From the NCBI RefSeq assembly GCF_020880815.1, contig NZ_JAJITD010000002.1:310001-374000 (forward strand): 64,000 bases of DNA, in the 5' to 3' direction. Position 1 is the stretch's first letter. Each line of letters starts with the position of its first letter. Shown piece by piece: positions 17,669-29,036 of this stretch. The notes under the pieces are model-generated. The model was not told the DNA's origin and searched no databases. It was given only the letters and a program-made list of their open reading frames with translations. This stretch comes from Paraburkholderia sejongensis (lineage in GTDB: Bacteria > Pseudomonadota > Gammaproteobacteria > Burkholderiales > Burkholderiaceae). A program made the position numbers and the translations under genes.

Positions 17669-18163
17669 TCAAGCGAGCAGCGAGCGCAGCATCCACGCGG
17701 TCTTTTCGTGCGTCTGCATGCGCTGCGTGAGCAGGTCGGCGGTCGGTTCGTCGTTCGCCGCTTCCGTCGACGGGAAGATCGCGCGCGCGGTACGCACCAC
17801 TGCTTCCTGACCTTCCACGAGCTGGCGGATCATGTCTTCAGCGGCCGGCACGCCGTCCGCTTCCGGGATCGACGACAGCTTCGCGAACTCCTTGTAGCTG
17901 CCCGGCGCATGCACGCCCAGCGCGCGGATACGTTCAGCGATCGCGTCGACCGCGAGCGCAAGTTCGTTGTACTGCGTTTCGAACATCAGATGCAGCGTGT
18001 TGAACATCGGACCCGTGACGTTCCAGTGGAAGTTGTGGGTCTTCAGGTACAGCGTGTAGGTGTCCGCGAGCAGACGCGACAGCCCTTCCGCGATCTTCTT
18101 GCGATCCTTGTCGCTGATCCCGATGTTGACGTGCTGTACGGCTGCGGCTTCTTTTTTGGCCAT
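17669..18163 (-). CDS. dps: Dps-family DNA-binding ferritin
   Basis: A 164-residue Dps/ferritin-like protein, which forms dodecamers that oxidise and store iron and shield DNA under oxidative stress. The ferroxidase region is recognisable in [20 protein letters not shown] and the following [23 protein letters not shown] just upstream fixes the start at ATG 18163; the frame continues to 18409, but that part is Arg/Cys-rich and unlike Dps. It is the last gene before a terminator in the minus-strand run recG-oxyR-katA-dps, consistent with peroxide control. Confidence 0.93.
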   Translation of the reverse strand: MAKKEAAAVQHVNIGISDKDRKKIAEGLSRLLADTYTLYLKTHNFHWNVTGPMFNTLHLMFETQYNELALAVDAIAERIRALGVHAPGSYKEFAKLSSIPEADGVPAAEDMIRQLVEGQEAVVRTARAIFPSTEAANDEPTADLLTQRMQTHEKTAWMLRSLLA

Positions 18164-18281
18164 GATGACTCCTTCGAAGAGTGATACGAACCGGTCGGCA
18201 AATGATGATCTGCACGAGCAGACATAAAGCGTTCGACAGTGTAGCGTGAAATGCCGCAAGGTTCGCGTAACGTGCGCCCGC

Positions 18282-18464
18282 TCAGCCGCCCAGCAGTCGC
18301 TGCCAAGCCTGCGCGCCGAGCACCGCGAATCCGCCCGCGACGATCGCGCAACCGAACGTCTTGCGCAGCAGCCACGCGTGCCGGTGCCGCTCGACAATCT
18401 GCTCGACATTACGCGCGGTCGCCGAAGCGCCGTTGCCCGCGATTGCCATCATCATCTGGATCAT
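18282..18464 (-). CDS. Small hypothetical membrane protein between katA and dps
   Basis: A 60-residue protein of unknown function. One hydrophobic segment (about residues 37-53, [15 protein letters not shown]) follows a charged amphipathic region with [20 protein letters not shown] seven bases before ATG 18464 supports translation. I do not recognise the family. Its place between catalase and Dps suggests a link with peroxide stress, but that is only positional. Confidence 0.6.
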   Translation of the reverse strand: MIQMMMAIAGNGASATARNVEQIVERHRHAWLLRKTFGCAIVAGGFAVLGAQAWQRLLGG

Positions 18465-18561
18465 TTCTGTACTCCCGGTTCGAATCTTGACGGGTGGAGC
18501 GCGCCGCGCCCCGCCCGTCGATTGCATGACTACCGCGTGCTAACCAGCATTGCTCCGGCGC

Positions 18562-20016
18562 TCAGGCTTTCTTGCCTTCCTGCAACGCAGCCAACGCCGC
18601 AACCACCCCTTCCGCGCAAGCCGGATCCGCGCGGCGGAAATGCTCGATCTGACGCGCGATGATGTCCTGCGGCACGCCGTCGATATGTCGCGCGATATTG
18701 CCGAACAGACGCTCACGCTGCGCCGCGTCGAACAGTTTGAACAGCATGCCCGGCTGCGTGTAGTAATCGTCGTCTTCGCGATGGTCGTAACGATCGACCG
18801 CGCCCGCCGCGAGCGGCGGCTCCGCCGCATTCGAGTCCTGCGCGAAGTCGCCGAAACGGTTCGGCTCGTAGTTCACGTTGCCGCCGAGATTGCCGTCGGT
18901 GCGCATCGCGCCGTCGCGATGAAATGAATGCGGACTCGGCACGCGCGGCGCATTCACCGGAATCTGGTGGTGATTGATGCCGAGCCGGTAGCGCTGCGTG
19001 TCGCCGTACGAGAACAGTCGCCCCTGCAACAGGCGATCCGGCGAGAAACCGATGCCGGGCACCACGTTGGCCGGCGTGAACGCCGCCTGCTCGACGTCGG
19101 CGAAATAGTTCGCCGCGTTGCGGTTCAGTTCGATCGTGCCGACGTCGATCAATGGATAGTCTTTGTGCGACCACACCTTGGTGATATCGAACGGATTGAA
19201 GCGATACTTCGCCGCGTCCGCTTCGGGCATCACCTGAATCGCGAAACGCCACTTCGGGAAATTGCCCGCATCGATGCTGCCGACCAGATCGCGCTGCGCG
19301 CTTTCGCGGTCTTGCGCGACGACCTGCGCGGCCTCGGCGTCGGTGAAGTTCTCGATCCCTTGCAGCGACTTGAAGTGGAACTTGACCCAGAAGCGCTCGT
19401 TGTTCGCGTTGATGAACGAGTACGTGTGCGAACCGAAGCCGTGCATCTGCCGATAGTTCTTCGGAATGCCGCGATCGCTCATCAGAATCGTCACCTGATG
19501 CAGCGACTCGGGATGGCGCGACCAGAAATCCCACGCGGCGACGTTGCTGCGCAGGTTCGTGTACGGATCGCGTTTCTGCGTATGGATGAAATCGGGAAAC
19601 TTCAGCGGATCGCGGATGAAGAACACCGGCGTGTTGTTGCCGACCACGTCCCAGTTGCCTTCCTCGGTGTAGAACTTGATCGAGAAGCCGCGCACGTCGC
19701 GTTCGGCGTCGGCCGCGCCACGCTCGCCGGCCACCGTCGAAAAGCGCATGAACAGCGGCGTTTCCTTGCCGACCTGCGCGAATACTTTCGCTTTCGTGTA
19801 GCGCGAAATATCATGCGTGACCTTCAGCGTGCCGAAGGCGCCCGAGCCCTTCGCATGCACGCGCCGCTCGGGAATCACCTCGCGGTCGAAGTGGGCGAGC
19901 TTTTCGAGCAGCCATACGTCTTGCAGGACGACCGGGCCGCGCGGGCCGGCGGTCATCGAGTTCTGGTTGTCGGCGAGCGGGGCGCCAGCGGCATTGGTGA
20001 GCTTACGTTCGGACAT
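18562..20016 (-). CDS. katA: Catalase (monofunctional, heme)
   Basis: A 484-residue small-subunit clade catalase, converting hydrogen peroxide to water and oxygen. The distal His54 ([10 protein letters not shown]), Asn127 ([14 protein letters not shown]) and the proximal heme Tyr region [14 protein letters not shown] are present. GAGGAGG just before ATG 20016 is a strong ribosome binding site. No signal peptide is seen, so it is cytoplasmic. The gene is preceded by an AT-rich promoter region with an inverted repeat and by oxyR, implying peroxide-inducible expression. Confidence 0.96.
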   Translation of the reverse strand: MSERKLTNAAGAPLADNQNSMTAGPRGPVVLQDVWLLEKLAHFDREVIPERRVHAKGSGAFGTLKVTHDISRYTKAKVFAQVGKETPLFMRFSTVAGERGAADAERDVRGFSIKFYTEEGNWDVVGNNTPVFFIRDPLKFPDFIHTQKRDPYTNLRSNVAAWDFWSRHPESLHQVTILMSDRGIPKNYRQMHGFGSHTYSFINANNERFWVKFHFKSLQGIENFTDAEAAQVVAQDRESAQRDLVGSIDAGNFPKWRFAIQVMPEADAAKYRFNPFDITKVWSHKDYPLIDVGTIELNRNAANYFADVEQAAFTPANVVPGIGFSPDRLLQGRLFSYGDTQRYRLGINHHQIPVNAPRVPSPHSFHRDGAMRTDGNLGGNVNYEPNRFGDFAQDSNAAEPPLAAGAVDRYDHREDDDYYTQPGMLFKLFDAAQRERLFGNIARHIDGVPQDIIARQIEHFRRADPACAEGVVAALAALQEGKKA

Positions 20017-20099
20017 GTTTCCTCCTCGGCTTGTCCAGCCTTGAACACAGGTCGGCGCCTGAGCTGTGTGAAATAGGGATCGGGCGATCCCAGGAGGAA

Positions 20100-20157
20100 A
20101 CTATATCAACCCTATCGACTATCCATATTTAATATATTCTATCTATGCGATAGGGTT
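20100..20157 (-). promoter_or_regulatory. katA promoter with 10-bp inverted repeat, candidate OxyR site
   Basis: On the minus strand a -10-like TATAGT lies at 20105-20100. Upstream and overlapping the -35 region is a perfect inverted repeat, AACCCTATCG (20108-20117) and CGATAGGGTT (20148-20157), spanning 50 bp of AT-rich DNA. CTAT/ATAG tetranucleotides recur at 11-bp steps in part (20139 and 20150; 20101 and 20112), as in OxyR sites, though the full four-element motif is not met. No good -35 is seen, as expected of an activator-dependent promoter. Confidence 0.55.
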
Positions 20158-20262
20158 TGCGCCCTTATTTGGAAATGTGCGCTGCGAGCGGGCCGGGCAC
20201 GTCCGGGATGCCCCGCGCGGCTGCGGGCCGCGGCGACCGGCCGCCGGCCCACTGCCTCTCCG

Positions 20263-21222
20263 TCAGTTGACGGCGGCCGGCAGGTCGAGCTTCCTGACGC
20301 CCGGCAGTTCGCAGGCGGCGATCGCCTCGCAGATCGCATCGATCGCGGGCATCCGCGTGAAGCTCTTGCGCCATGCAAGCACGACGCGGCGGTCCGGCAC
20401 CGGCTCGTCGAACGCGACGTAGCTGAGCAGCCCCGCGTCGATGCCGCCCGCGTGCGGCTTCACTTCGTGCACCGACATGCGCGGCAGCACGGTAATCCCA
20501 ACGCCGCTCGCGACCATGTGGCGAATCGTTTCCAGCGACGAGCCTTCGAAGGTCTTCTGGATCCCGTCCGCGTTCTGCGAAAAGCGCATCAGCTCCGGGC
20601 ACACGCCGAGCACGTGGTCGCGGAAACAATGGCCGCTGCCGAGCAGCAGCATGGTTTCCTGTTTCAGATCGTCGGGATCGATTTTCGGGCGGCTTTCCCA
20701 CGCGTGGCCGGACGGCAGCGCGACGACGAACGGTTCGTCATACAGCGGCCGCAACATCAGCCCGGTTTCGGGGAACGGCAGCGCCATGATCGCGACGTCG
20801 ATTTCGCCCTGCTTGAGCAACTCGATCAGCTTGAGCGTGTAGTTCTCCTGCAGCATCAACGGCATCTGCGGCACGCGCGCGATCATCTGCTTGACCAGCG
20901 TGGGCAGCAGATACGGTCCGATCGTATAGATCACGCCGAGGCGCAGCGGCCCGACCAGCGGGTCCTTGCCCTGCTTGGCGATTTCCTTGATCGCGAGCGT
21001 TTGCTCGAGCACGCGCTGAGCCTGCGTGACGATCTGTTCGCCGATCGGCGTGACGCTGACCTCGCTGGTGCCGCGCTCGAAAATCTGCACGTTCAGCTCG
21101 TCCTCGAGCTTCTTGATGGCGACGGACAGCGTGGGCTGGCTGACGAAACACGCTTCGGCGGCCCGGCCGAAGTGCCGCTCGCGCGCCACCGCCACGATGT
21201 ATTTCAATTCGGTGAGCGTCAT
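20263..21222 (-). CDS. oxyR: LysR-family peroxide sensor OxyR
   Basis: A 319-residue LysR-type regulator with an N-terminal winged helix (MTLTELKYIVAVARERHFGR, AEACFVSQPTLSVAIKKLE). The redox-active cysteines fall at positions 199 and 208 (GSGHCFRDHVLGVCPEL), the same numbering as Escherichia coli OxyR, so the peroxide-sensing disulfide switch should be intact. It lies between recG and katA on the same strand. The clustering with katA and dps strongly supports the assignment. Confidence 0.95.
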   Translation of the reverse strand: MTLTELKYIVAVARERHFGRAAEACFVSQPTLSVAIKKLEDELNVQIFERGTSEVSVTPIGEQIVTQAQRVLEQTLAIKEIAKQGKDPLVGPLRLGVIYTIGPYLLPTLVKQMIARVPQMPLMLQENYTLKLIELLKQGEIDVAIMALPFPETGLMLRPLYDEPFVVALPSGHAWESRPKIDPDDLKQETMLLLGSGHCFRDHVLGVCPELMRFSQNADGIQKTFEGSSLETIRHMVASGVGITVLPRMSVHEVKPHAGGIDAGLLSYVAFDEPVPDRRVVLAWRKSFTRMPAIDAICEAIAACELPGVRKLDLPAAVN

Positions 21223-21250
21223 TCGGGGATCAATCAGTATGGAGGATTCG

Positions 21251-21275
21251 ATAGGTTCTAGTTATACACCTATAG
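21251..21275 (-). promoter_or_regulatory. AT-rich ATAG/TTAT element upstream of oxyR
   Basis: The 25 bases contain ATAG (21251), TTAT (21262) and ATAG (21272), spaced 11 and 10 bp, in an otherwise GC-rich interval just before the oxyR start. This could be an OxyR autoregulatory site or simply the oxyR promoter. The match is partial and the call is tentative. Confidence 0.3.
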
Positions 21276-21355
21276 GGTCGGTTCGCCAACCTTTTGACCG
21301 CGTGACGCCAAACGTTTAGCGCCGCGCTATGACAAAACGCAAACCGGCCGCCGTG

Positions 21356-23668
21356 TCACGCCTTCAGATACTGCTCGCGCGCGCCGAGCCAACGCGCCAG
21401 ATGCTGGAGCACCACCTCCGGGTATTGCTCCAGCAGCGTGGCGGCGGCCTCGCGCGCGGGGTTGATCAGCCACTGGTCGTTTTCGAGGTCGGCGAAGCGC
21501 AGCATCGCCGCGCCCGACTGGCGCGCGCCGAGAAATTCGCCCGGTCCGCGAATTTCGAGGTCGCGACGGGCGATCTCGAAGCCGTCGGTGGTCTCGCGCA
21601 TCGTCTGCAAACGGGCGCGCGCAGTCATCGACAGCGGTCCGGTATAGAGCAGCACGCACACCGACGCGGCGCTGCCGCGCCCGACCCGGCCGCGCAACTG
21701 ATGCAGCTGCGCGAGGCCGAAGCGCTCCGCGTGCTCGATCACCATCAGCGACGCGTTCGGCACGTCGACGCCCACTTCGATCACGGTCGTCGCGACCAGC
21801 AGCTGGATTTCGTTGCGTGAGAACGCGTCCATCACCGCGGCCTTTTCGGCCGGCGCGAGGCGGCCGTGCACGAGGCCGACCCGCAACTCGGGCAGCGCGG
21901 CCACCAGGGTTTCGTAGGTTTCGACCGCGGTCTGCAGCTGCAAAGTCTCGCTTTCCTCGATCAGCGGACACACCCAGTACACCTGGCGCCCGGTCAGCGC
22001 CGCCTCGCGCACGCGGCCGATCACCTCGTCGCGGCGCGCGTCGGACACCAGCTTGGTCAGGATCGGCGTGCGGCCGGGCGGCAGCTCGTCGATCGTCGAT
22101 ACATCGAGATCCGCGTAGTAGGTCATCGCGAGCGTGCGCGGGATCGGCGTCGCGGACATCATCAGTTGATGCGGCTGGAAGTCGCGCGCGCCGTCGGCCG
22201 CGCCCTGAGCCTTCGCGCGCAGCGCGAGCCGCTGCGCGACGCCGAAGCGATGCTGTTCGTCGACGATCACGAGCCCGAGCCGCGCGAACTCGACCGCGTC
22301 CTGGATGATCGCGTGCGTGCCGATCACCAGTTGCGCGGTGCCGAGCGCGGCCGCTTCGATCGCCGCGCGCTTCTCTTTGGTCTTCAGACTGCCCGCGAGC
22401 CACGCGACGCTCACGCCGAGCGGCTCCAGCCAGCCGCGCAATTTGCGCGCGTGCTGCTCGGCGAGGATTTCGGTCGGCGCCATCAACGCGGCCTGGTAGC
22501 CGGCGTCGATCGCCTGCGCGGCCGCGAGCGCCGCGACGATCGTCTTGCCGCTGCCGACGTCGCCCTGCAACAGCCGCTGCATCGGGTGCGGCTGGGTCAG
22601 ATCGAGCGCGATTTCGCCGCCGACCCGCTCCTGCGCGGCGGTCAGCGAAAACGGCAGCGCCTTCAGCAAACGCGCGACCAGCGCCGACTCGTCGCCGAGC
22701 TTGCGGCGCGGCATCGCCGGCGCGGCGCGGGTGCGGCGTTCGTCGTGCGCGCGCTTGAGCGACATCTGCTGCGCGAGCAATTCTTCGAACTTGATGCGCA
22801 CCCACGCGGGATGGGTGCCGTCGATCAGCGCGGTCTCGTCCGACTGCGCGCCCGGATGATGCAGCGTGCGCACCGCGTCCATCAGCGACGGCACGCCGAG
22901 CGGTTCCAGATGCTCGCGCGCGACCGGCGCGGGCAGCAGCTCCGGCAGCGAGGTGCGCGACAACGCGTTGTCGATCGCCTTGCGCAGATACGCCTGCGAC
23001 ACGCCCGCCGTGCTCGGATAGACCGGCGTCAGCGCCTGCGGCAGCGGCGTGTCTTCGTCGACCACGCGCACCGCCGGATGCACCATCTCCAGCCCGAAGA
23101 AACCGCCGCGCACGTCGCCGCGCACGCGCAGCCGCGCGCCGGGCGCCATCTGCTTGACCTGCGAGCCGTAGAAATTCAGAAAGCGCAGCACCAGTTCGTC
23201 GCCGTCGGCATCGCGCAGCTTCACCAGCAACTGGCGACGCGGCCGGTATGCGATCTCGTTGTCGAACACCACCCCTTCGGTCTGCGCGATGCCGCCCGGC
23301 AGCAGGTGGCCGATCGGCGTCAGCGAGGTTTCGTCCTCGTAGCGCATCGGCAGATGCAGCACGAGGTCGATGTCGCGGGTGAGGCCGAGTTTGGCGAGCT
23401 TGTCGGCGGTTTTGACGGGGGCTTTCGCCGCGGGTTTGGCGGCGGCTTTGCTCGTTGCTTTGGTTTTGGCCGCGGGTTTGCCGTTCTCGCCGGCGGTTCC
23501 GGGTCGGTGCGCGGGGTCGTCCGCATCAGTCGCGCCCGTGCCGCCACCTGCGCCATCCGCAACGTCTCTCACCTCACCCTCGTCCGTCTCCCCCCGCGCG
23601 CCGCGGCGCCGCGGCGCGTCTCCCGCTTCGAGGTTGGCAACGGACAATCGGCGGTCGGACAAAGGCAT
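21356..23668 (-). CDS. recG: ATP-dependent DNA helicase RecG
   Basis: A 770-residue helicase that remodels stalled replication forks and Holliday junctions. The wedge domain follows LPMRYEDET; Walker A is QGDVGSGKT near residue 370, the Walker B box is DEQH near 468, and helicase motifs [13 protein letters not shown] and QLRGRVGRG follow. The ATG at 23668 is preferred, but the ribosome site is weak; an in-frame start at 23767 is less likely. The first 90 residues are a low-complexity extension with an Ala/Lys/Pro-rich part at about 64-90. Its start region is divergent from queA. Confidence 0.92.
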   Translation of the reverse strand: MPLSDRRLSVANLEAGDAPRRRGARGETDEGEVRDVADGAGGGTGATDADDPAHRPGTAGENGKPAAKTKATSKAAAKPAAKAPVKTADKLAKLGLTRDIDLVLHLPMRYEDETSLTPIGHLLPGGIAQTEGVVFDNEIAYRPRRQLLVKLRDADGDELVLRFLNFYGSQVKQMAPGARLRVRGDVRGGFFGLEMVHPAVRVVDEDTPLPQALTPVYPSTAGVSQAYLRKAIDNALSRTSLPELLPAPVAREHLEPLGVPSLMDAVRTLHHPGAQSDETALIDGTHPAWVRIKFEELLAQQMSLKRAHDERRTRAAPAMPRRKLGDESALVARLLKALPFSLTAAQERVGGEIALDLTQPHPMQRLLQGDVGSGKTIVAALAAAQAIDAGYQAALMAPTEILAEQHARKLRGWLEPLGVSVAWLAGSLKTKEKRAAIEAAALGTAQLVIGTHAIIQDAVEFARLGLVIVDEQHRFGVAQRLALRAKAQGAADGARDFQPHQLMMSATPIPRTLAMTYYADLDVSTIDELPPGRTPILTKLVSDARRDEVIGRVREAALTGRQVYWVCPLIEESETLQLQTAVETYETLVAALPELRVGLVHGRLAPAEKAAVMDAFSRNEIQLLVATTVIEVGVDVPNASLMVIEHAERFGLAQLHQLRGRVGRGSAASVCVLLYTGPLSMTARARLQTMRETTDGFEIARRDLEIRGPGEFLGARQSGAAMLRFADLENDQWLINPAREAAATLLEQYPEVVLQHLARWLGAREQYLKA

Positions 23669-23850
23669 GGCTGCTTCGCAAGTACAATATCGGCTGCTGT
23701 CGAAAAAAACGTCGTGCCGCGCTGCGCGCCGCGTCGCATCCAGGATGCGGCACAGGACAAGGCGCACGGGCCGCTTCGGCGTCCCGCCATCATAGCCGCC
23801 CGACTCCGGCTTCGGCTCAATTCCGTCCCAATTCGCTCCCAGTCGTTCGC

Positions 23851-24909
23851 ATGTTTACGCTTTCCGATTTCGATTTCGATCTGCCACCCGAGCTGATCGC
23901 GCAAGTCGCGCTGCCCGAGCGCAGCGCGAGCCGTCTGCTCGAGGTGGACCACGCCGAGCGCGCCGATGGCGCCGCGCGCCTGATCGACCGGCGCTTCACC
24001 GAGCTGCCCGGCTGTCTCGCGCCCGGCGACCTGCTCGTCTTCAACGACACCAAGGTGCTGAAGGCCCGCTTCTTCGGCCAGAAGGCCAGTGGCGGGCGCA
24101 TCGAAGTGCTGGTCGAGCGCCTGACCGGCGAGCGCAGCGCGCTCGCACAGATTCGCGCGAGCAAGAGCCCGCAGCCGGGCACCACGGTGCACCTGGCCGA
24201 TGCGTTCGAGGTCACGGTCGGCGAGCGCGTCGATCAGTTCTACACGCTGCACTTCCCGGACGACTGCCTGACGCTGATCGAACAGTACGGCCACCTGCCG
24301 CTGCCGCCGTACATCGAACACGATCCCGACGCGACCGACGAAACCCGCTACCAGACCGTGTTCGCGCAGAACCCGGGCGCGGTCGCCGCGCCGACCGCCG
24401 GCCTGCACTTCGACGACGCGCTGCTCGCGAAACTCGACGCGCAGGGCGTCGAACGCGCGACGCTGACGCTGCACGTCGGCGCGGGCACGTTCCAGCCGGT
24501 GCGGGTCGAGAACATCGCCGAGCACAAGATGCACAGCGAGTGGTATCACCTGCCGCAGTCGCTGGCGGACCGGATCGCCGCGACCAAAGCGCGCGGCAAC
24601 CGCGTGATCGCGGTCGGCACCACGTCGATGCGCGCGCTCGAAGCGGCCGCGCGCGACGCGGAAGCCGCCGGCCGGCCGCTCGCGGCGACCAGCGCGGAAA
24701 CCGACATCTTCATCACGCCGGGCTACCGGTTCCGGGTGGTCGACCGGCTGGTGACGAATTTCCATTTGCCGAAGTCGACGCTGCTGATGCTGGTGTCCGC
24801 GTTCGCCGGCGTCGAGACGATTCGCGCGACCTATCGTCACGCTATCGAGCAGCGTTACCGCTTTTTCAGCTACGGCGACGCGATGCTGCTGACGCGGCGC
24901 GACGCATAA
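23851..24909 (+). CDS. queA: S-adenosylmethionine:tRNA ribosyltransferase-isomerase
   Basis: A 352-residue QueA, which transfers and isomerises the ribosyl part of SAM onto preQ1 in tRNA to make epoxyqueuosine. Recognisable blocks are [13 protein letters not shown] near the start, [23 protein letters not shown] and [16 protein letters not shown] 23851 was chosen from the conserved N-terminus; the open frame back to 23455 overlaps recG. It heads the queA-tgt-yajC-secD-secF series. The promoter must lie between recG and queA but is not obvious. Confidence 0.95.
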   Translation: MFTLSDFDFDLPPELIAQVALPERSASRLLEVDHAERADGAARLIDRRFTELPGCLAPGDLLVFNDTKVLKARFFGQKASGGRIEVLVERLTGERSALAQIRASKSPQPGTTVHLADAFEVTVGERVDQFYTLHFPDDCLTLIEQYGHLPLPPYIEHDPDATDETRYQTVFAQNPGAVAAPTAGLHFDDALLAKLDAQGVERATLTLHVGAGTFQPVRVENIAEHKMHSEWYHLPQSLADRIAATKARGNRVIAVGTTSMRALEAAARDAEAAGRPLAATSAETDIFITPGYRFRVVDRLVTNFHLPKSTLLMLVSAFAGVETIRATYRHAIEQRYRFFSYGDAMLLTRRDA

Positions 24910-24951
24910 CCCGGCGACGTAGTAGCCCCTCGATGCATCAATCCGCCTTAG

Positions 24952-26244
<1,293 letters not shown>

Positions 26245-26476
26245 GCGCGCGGCGCGCCGATTGTGCAGAACAATCCGCGCGCCACGACCCAGCCACTGCG
26301 CATAAACCTTACAATTATCTTTCGCCGGAACCGTATCGAGTGCCCAAATAATGCTCGATGCAGGCCCTTAAACGGTTGATCGGAAAGCCGATTCGCCGTG
26401 CCGGCGCGGGTTCGGCCGGTGGTAGAATAATCGGCTGACTTTTTTGTTAGTTTTGACTGATAACGGAGAGACCAAC

Positions 26477-26806
26477 GTGTCGTTCATTTCCAATGCCTAT
26501 GCTCAAGGCGCTGCAGCAGGTGGCATCGAATCGAACCTGATGAGCTTCCTGCCGCTGATCCTGATGTTCGGCGTGCTGTACTTCATCATGATTCGCCCCC
26601 AAATGAAGCGCCAGAAGGAACATCGCAGCATGCTTGCTGCGATGGCCAAGGGCGATGAAGTCGTGACCAACGGCGGCATCGTCGGCAAGGTGACCAAGGT
26701 GGGCGAAGCCTATGTCGGCATCGAGATCTCCGAAGGCACCGAAATCACCGTGCAAAAGGCAGCGGTTACGACGGTTCTGCCGAAGGGCACGATCAAGTCG
26801 CTGTAA
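26477..26806 (+). CDS. yajC: Preprotein translocase subunit YajC
   Basis: A 109-residue inner-membrane protein with one N-terminal transmembrane helix (SFLPLILMFGVLYFIMI) followed by RPQMKRQKEHRSML and a cytoplasmic domain, typical YajC. The start is GTG at 26477, seven bases after GGAGA (26465-26469); the upstream ATG at 26444 lacks a site and would add 11 unusual residues. YajC associates with SecD and SecF and is followed by both. AT-rich TAGAAT at 26423-26428 may be its -10 element. Confidence 0.93.
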   Translation: MSFISNAYAQGAAAGGIESNLMSFLPLILMFGVLYFIMIRPQMKRQKEHRSMLAAMAKGDEVVTNGGIVGKVTKVGEAYVGIEISEGTEITVQKAAVTTVLPKGTIKSL

Positions 26807-26921
26807 GGCCTGCTCTCCCGCGTCCGGCGCGGCCTCGCGGCCACTTCAGGCAATCTCGCTGAACTGACCGCGCTCATCGCCGGGCGCATCGCATCCAAGC
26901 CAACCTCCCGTTGGACCACTC

Positions 26922-29018
26922 ATGAATCGCTACCCCCTCTGGAAATACGCCGTGATGCTGGTGGCTCTGGTCATCGGCCTCGTGTACACGCTGCCCAATC
27001 TGTACGGCGAAGCGCCGGCGGTGCAGGTGTCGAGCGGCAAGGCGACGGTCAGGCTCGACGCCGCCACGCTCGCGGCGGTCGAAGCCGCGCTCGCGGGCAA
27101 TCAGATCAAGCCGACCGCGGTCACGTTCGACAACGCGCAGAACAACGCGACCATTCGCGTGCGTCTCGCGGACACCGACACGCAGCTGCGCGCGAAGGAT
27201 CTGCTGCAAAAGTCGCTGAACAGCGACCCGAACGATCCACAGTACATCGTCGCGCTGAACCTGCAAAGCGCGTCGCCGAGCTGGCTGACCGCGCTGCGCG
27301 CGCTGCCGATGTACCTCGGTCTCGATCTGCGCGGCGGCGTGCACTTCCTGCTGCAGGTCGACATGGCCGGCGCACTGAACAAGAAGCTCGATTCGGACGC
27401 GGCGGACGTACGCACGATGCTGCGCGACAACAACGTGCGCGACGGCGGCGTGAATCGCGTGAACCAGTCGGTGGTAGTGAATCTGGCCGATCAGGCCACC
27501 GCGGACGCGGCGCTCAAGCTGCTCGGCCGCGGCGTCAGCGAACTGCGGTGGACCTCGCAGCCGAATGCCGGCGCGGACGGCGGCGTGCAGCTGGTCGGCA
27601 CGTTCACGCCGGAAGTGCAACGCGCGGTGCAGGACGCCGCGCTCAAGCAGAACATCACCACGCTGCATAACCGCGTGAACGAACTCGGCGTGGCCGAGCC
27701 GGTGATCCAGCAACAGGGCGCGGACCGCATCGTGGTCGAGCTGCCGGGCGTGCAGGACACCGCGAAGGCGAAGGACATCATCGGCCGTACCGCGACGCTC
27801 GAAGCGCGTCTGGCGGACCCGGTCAACACCCACCCGAACCCGAACGATCCGGTGCCGCCGGGTGACGAACTGTTCACCCAGGGCAACCAGGTGCCGGTGC
27901 TGTTGCGTAAGCAGGTGATCTTCACCGGCGACCGCATCATCGACGCATCGGCGGGCTTCGACGAGCATCAGCGTCCGTCGGTCAACATCCGTCTGGATTC
28001 GGCAGGCGGCCGCGCGGTGCGCGCGGTGTCGCGCGACAACATCGGCAAGCCGATGGCGATGGTGCTGTTCGAGCGCGGCAAGGGCGAAGTGCTGACGGTC
28101 GCGACGATCCAGTCGGAACTGGGCGACCGCTTCCAGATCACCGGCCAGCCGACCCCGCAAGCGGCCGCCGACCTCGCGCTGCTGTTGCGCGCCGGTTCGC
28201 TCGCCGCGCCGATGGAAATCATCGAGGAACGCACGATCGGCCCGAGCCTGGGTGCCGACAACATCAAGAAGGGCTTCCACTCGGTCGTGTGGGGCTTCGC
28301 GGCAATCGCCGTGTTCATGATCGCGTACTACATGCTGTTCGGCGTGATCTCGGTGATCGGCCTGTCCGTGAACCTGCTGTTGCTCGTCGCGGTGCTGTCG
28401 ATGCTGCAGGCCACGCTCACCTTGCCGGGTATCGCCGCTATCGCGCTCGCGCTCGGTATGGCGATCGACGCGAACGTGCTGATCAACGAGCGCGTGCGTG
28501 AAGAACTGCGCCACGGCGCGCCGCCGCAGCTGGCCATCCAGAACGGCTACGCGCATGCATGGGCGACGATTCTCGACTCGAACGTGACCACGCTGATCGC
28601 CGGTCTCGCGCTGCTCGCATTCGGCTCCGGTCCGGTGCGCGGCTTCGCGATCGTCCACTGTATCGGCATTCTGACGTCGATGTTCTCGGCGGTGTTCTTC
28701 TCGCGCGGCCTCGTCAACTTCTGGTACGGCGGCAAGAAGAAGCTGAAGTCGCTGTCGATCGGTCAGGTGTGGCGTCCGCAGGCGGCTACCGCCGGCGCCG
28801 GCGCGTATCTGGAAAACGACGACGCCGCGACCGACACCGCGCAAGCCATCGCCAACGCGCGAGCCAGCTCGAAGTCGGGCATGACGCCGGGCGCCAAGCC
28901 GGCCGCGAAGGCAGGCGCCGCCTCGCAGGCTCGCGGCAAGCCGACCGTGCGCCGCCGCAACGCGCCGGGCACGCCGCCGGATGGCTCGACGCCGCAAAAA
29001 CCGGGTTCATCCCGCTGA
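26922..29018 (+). CDS. secD: Protein translocase subunit SecD
   Basis: A 698-residue SecD with an N-terminal transmembrane helix, the conserved LGLDLRGGVHFLLQVDM segment, a large periplasmic domain and five C-terminal transmembrane helices containing AIALALGMAIDANVLINERVREE. SecDF uses the proton gradient to pull exported proteins across the inner membrane. After the final helix a cytoplasmic tail of about 85 residues, rich in Ala, Lys, Arg and Pro, extends beyond the E. coli-type C-terminus. secF follows 18 bp later. Confidence 0.95.
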   Translation: MNRYPLWKYAVMLVALVIGLVYTLPNLYGEAPAVQVSSGKATVRLDAATLAAVEAALAGNQIKPTAVTFDNAQNNATIRVRLADTDTQLRAKDLLQKSLNSDPNDPQYIVALNLQSASPSWLTALRALPMYLGLDLRGGVHFLLQVDMAGALNKKLDSDAADVRTMLRDNNVRDGGVNRVNQSVVVNLADQATADAALKLLGRGVSELRWTSQPNAGADGGVQLVGTFTPEVQRAVQDAALKQNITTLHNRVNELGVAEPVIQQQGADRIVVELPGVQDTAKAKDIIGRTATLEARLADPVNTHPNPNDPVPPGDELFTQGNQVPVLLRKQVIFTGDRIIDASAGFDEHQRPSVNIRLDSAGGRAVRAVSRDNIGKPMAMVLFERGKGEVLTVATIQSELGDRFQITGQPTPQAAADLALLLRAGSLAAPMEIIEERTIGPSLGADNIKKGFHSVVWGFAAIAVFMIAYYMLFGVISVIGLSVNLLLLVAVLSMLQATLTLPGIAAIALALGMAIDANVLINERVREELRHGAPPQLAIQNGYAHAWATILDSNVTTLIAGLALLAFGSGPVRGFAIVHCIGILTSMFSAVFFSRGLVNFWYGGKKKLKSLSIGQVWRPQAATAGAGAYLENDDAATDTAQAIANARASSKSGMTPGAKPAAKAGAASQARGKPTVRRRNAPGTPPDGSTPQKPGSSR

Positions 29019-29036
29019 GTCCCGGAGAACAAGACC

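Noticed and set aside
18470..18500. GGTTCGAATC resembling a tRNA T-loop
   Set aside because: The flanking bases do not form a T-stem and there is no cloverleaf or acceptor stem around it.
26874..28997. A 707-codon antisense frame over secD
   Set aside because: High-GC antisense shadow rich in Arg and His; secD on the other strand is certain.
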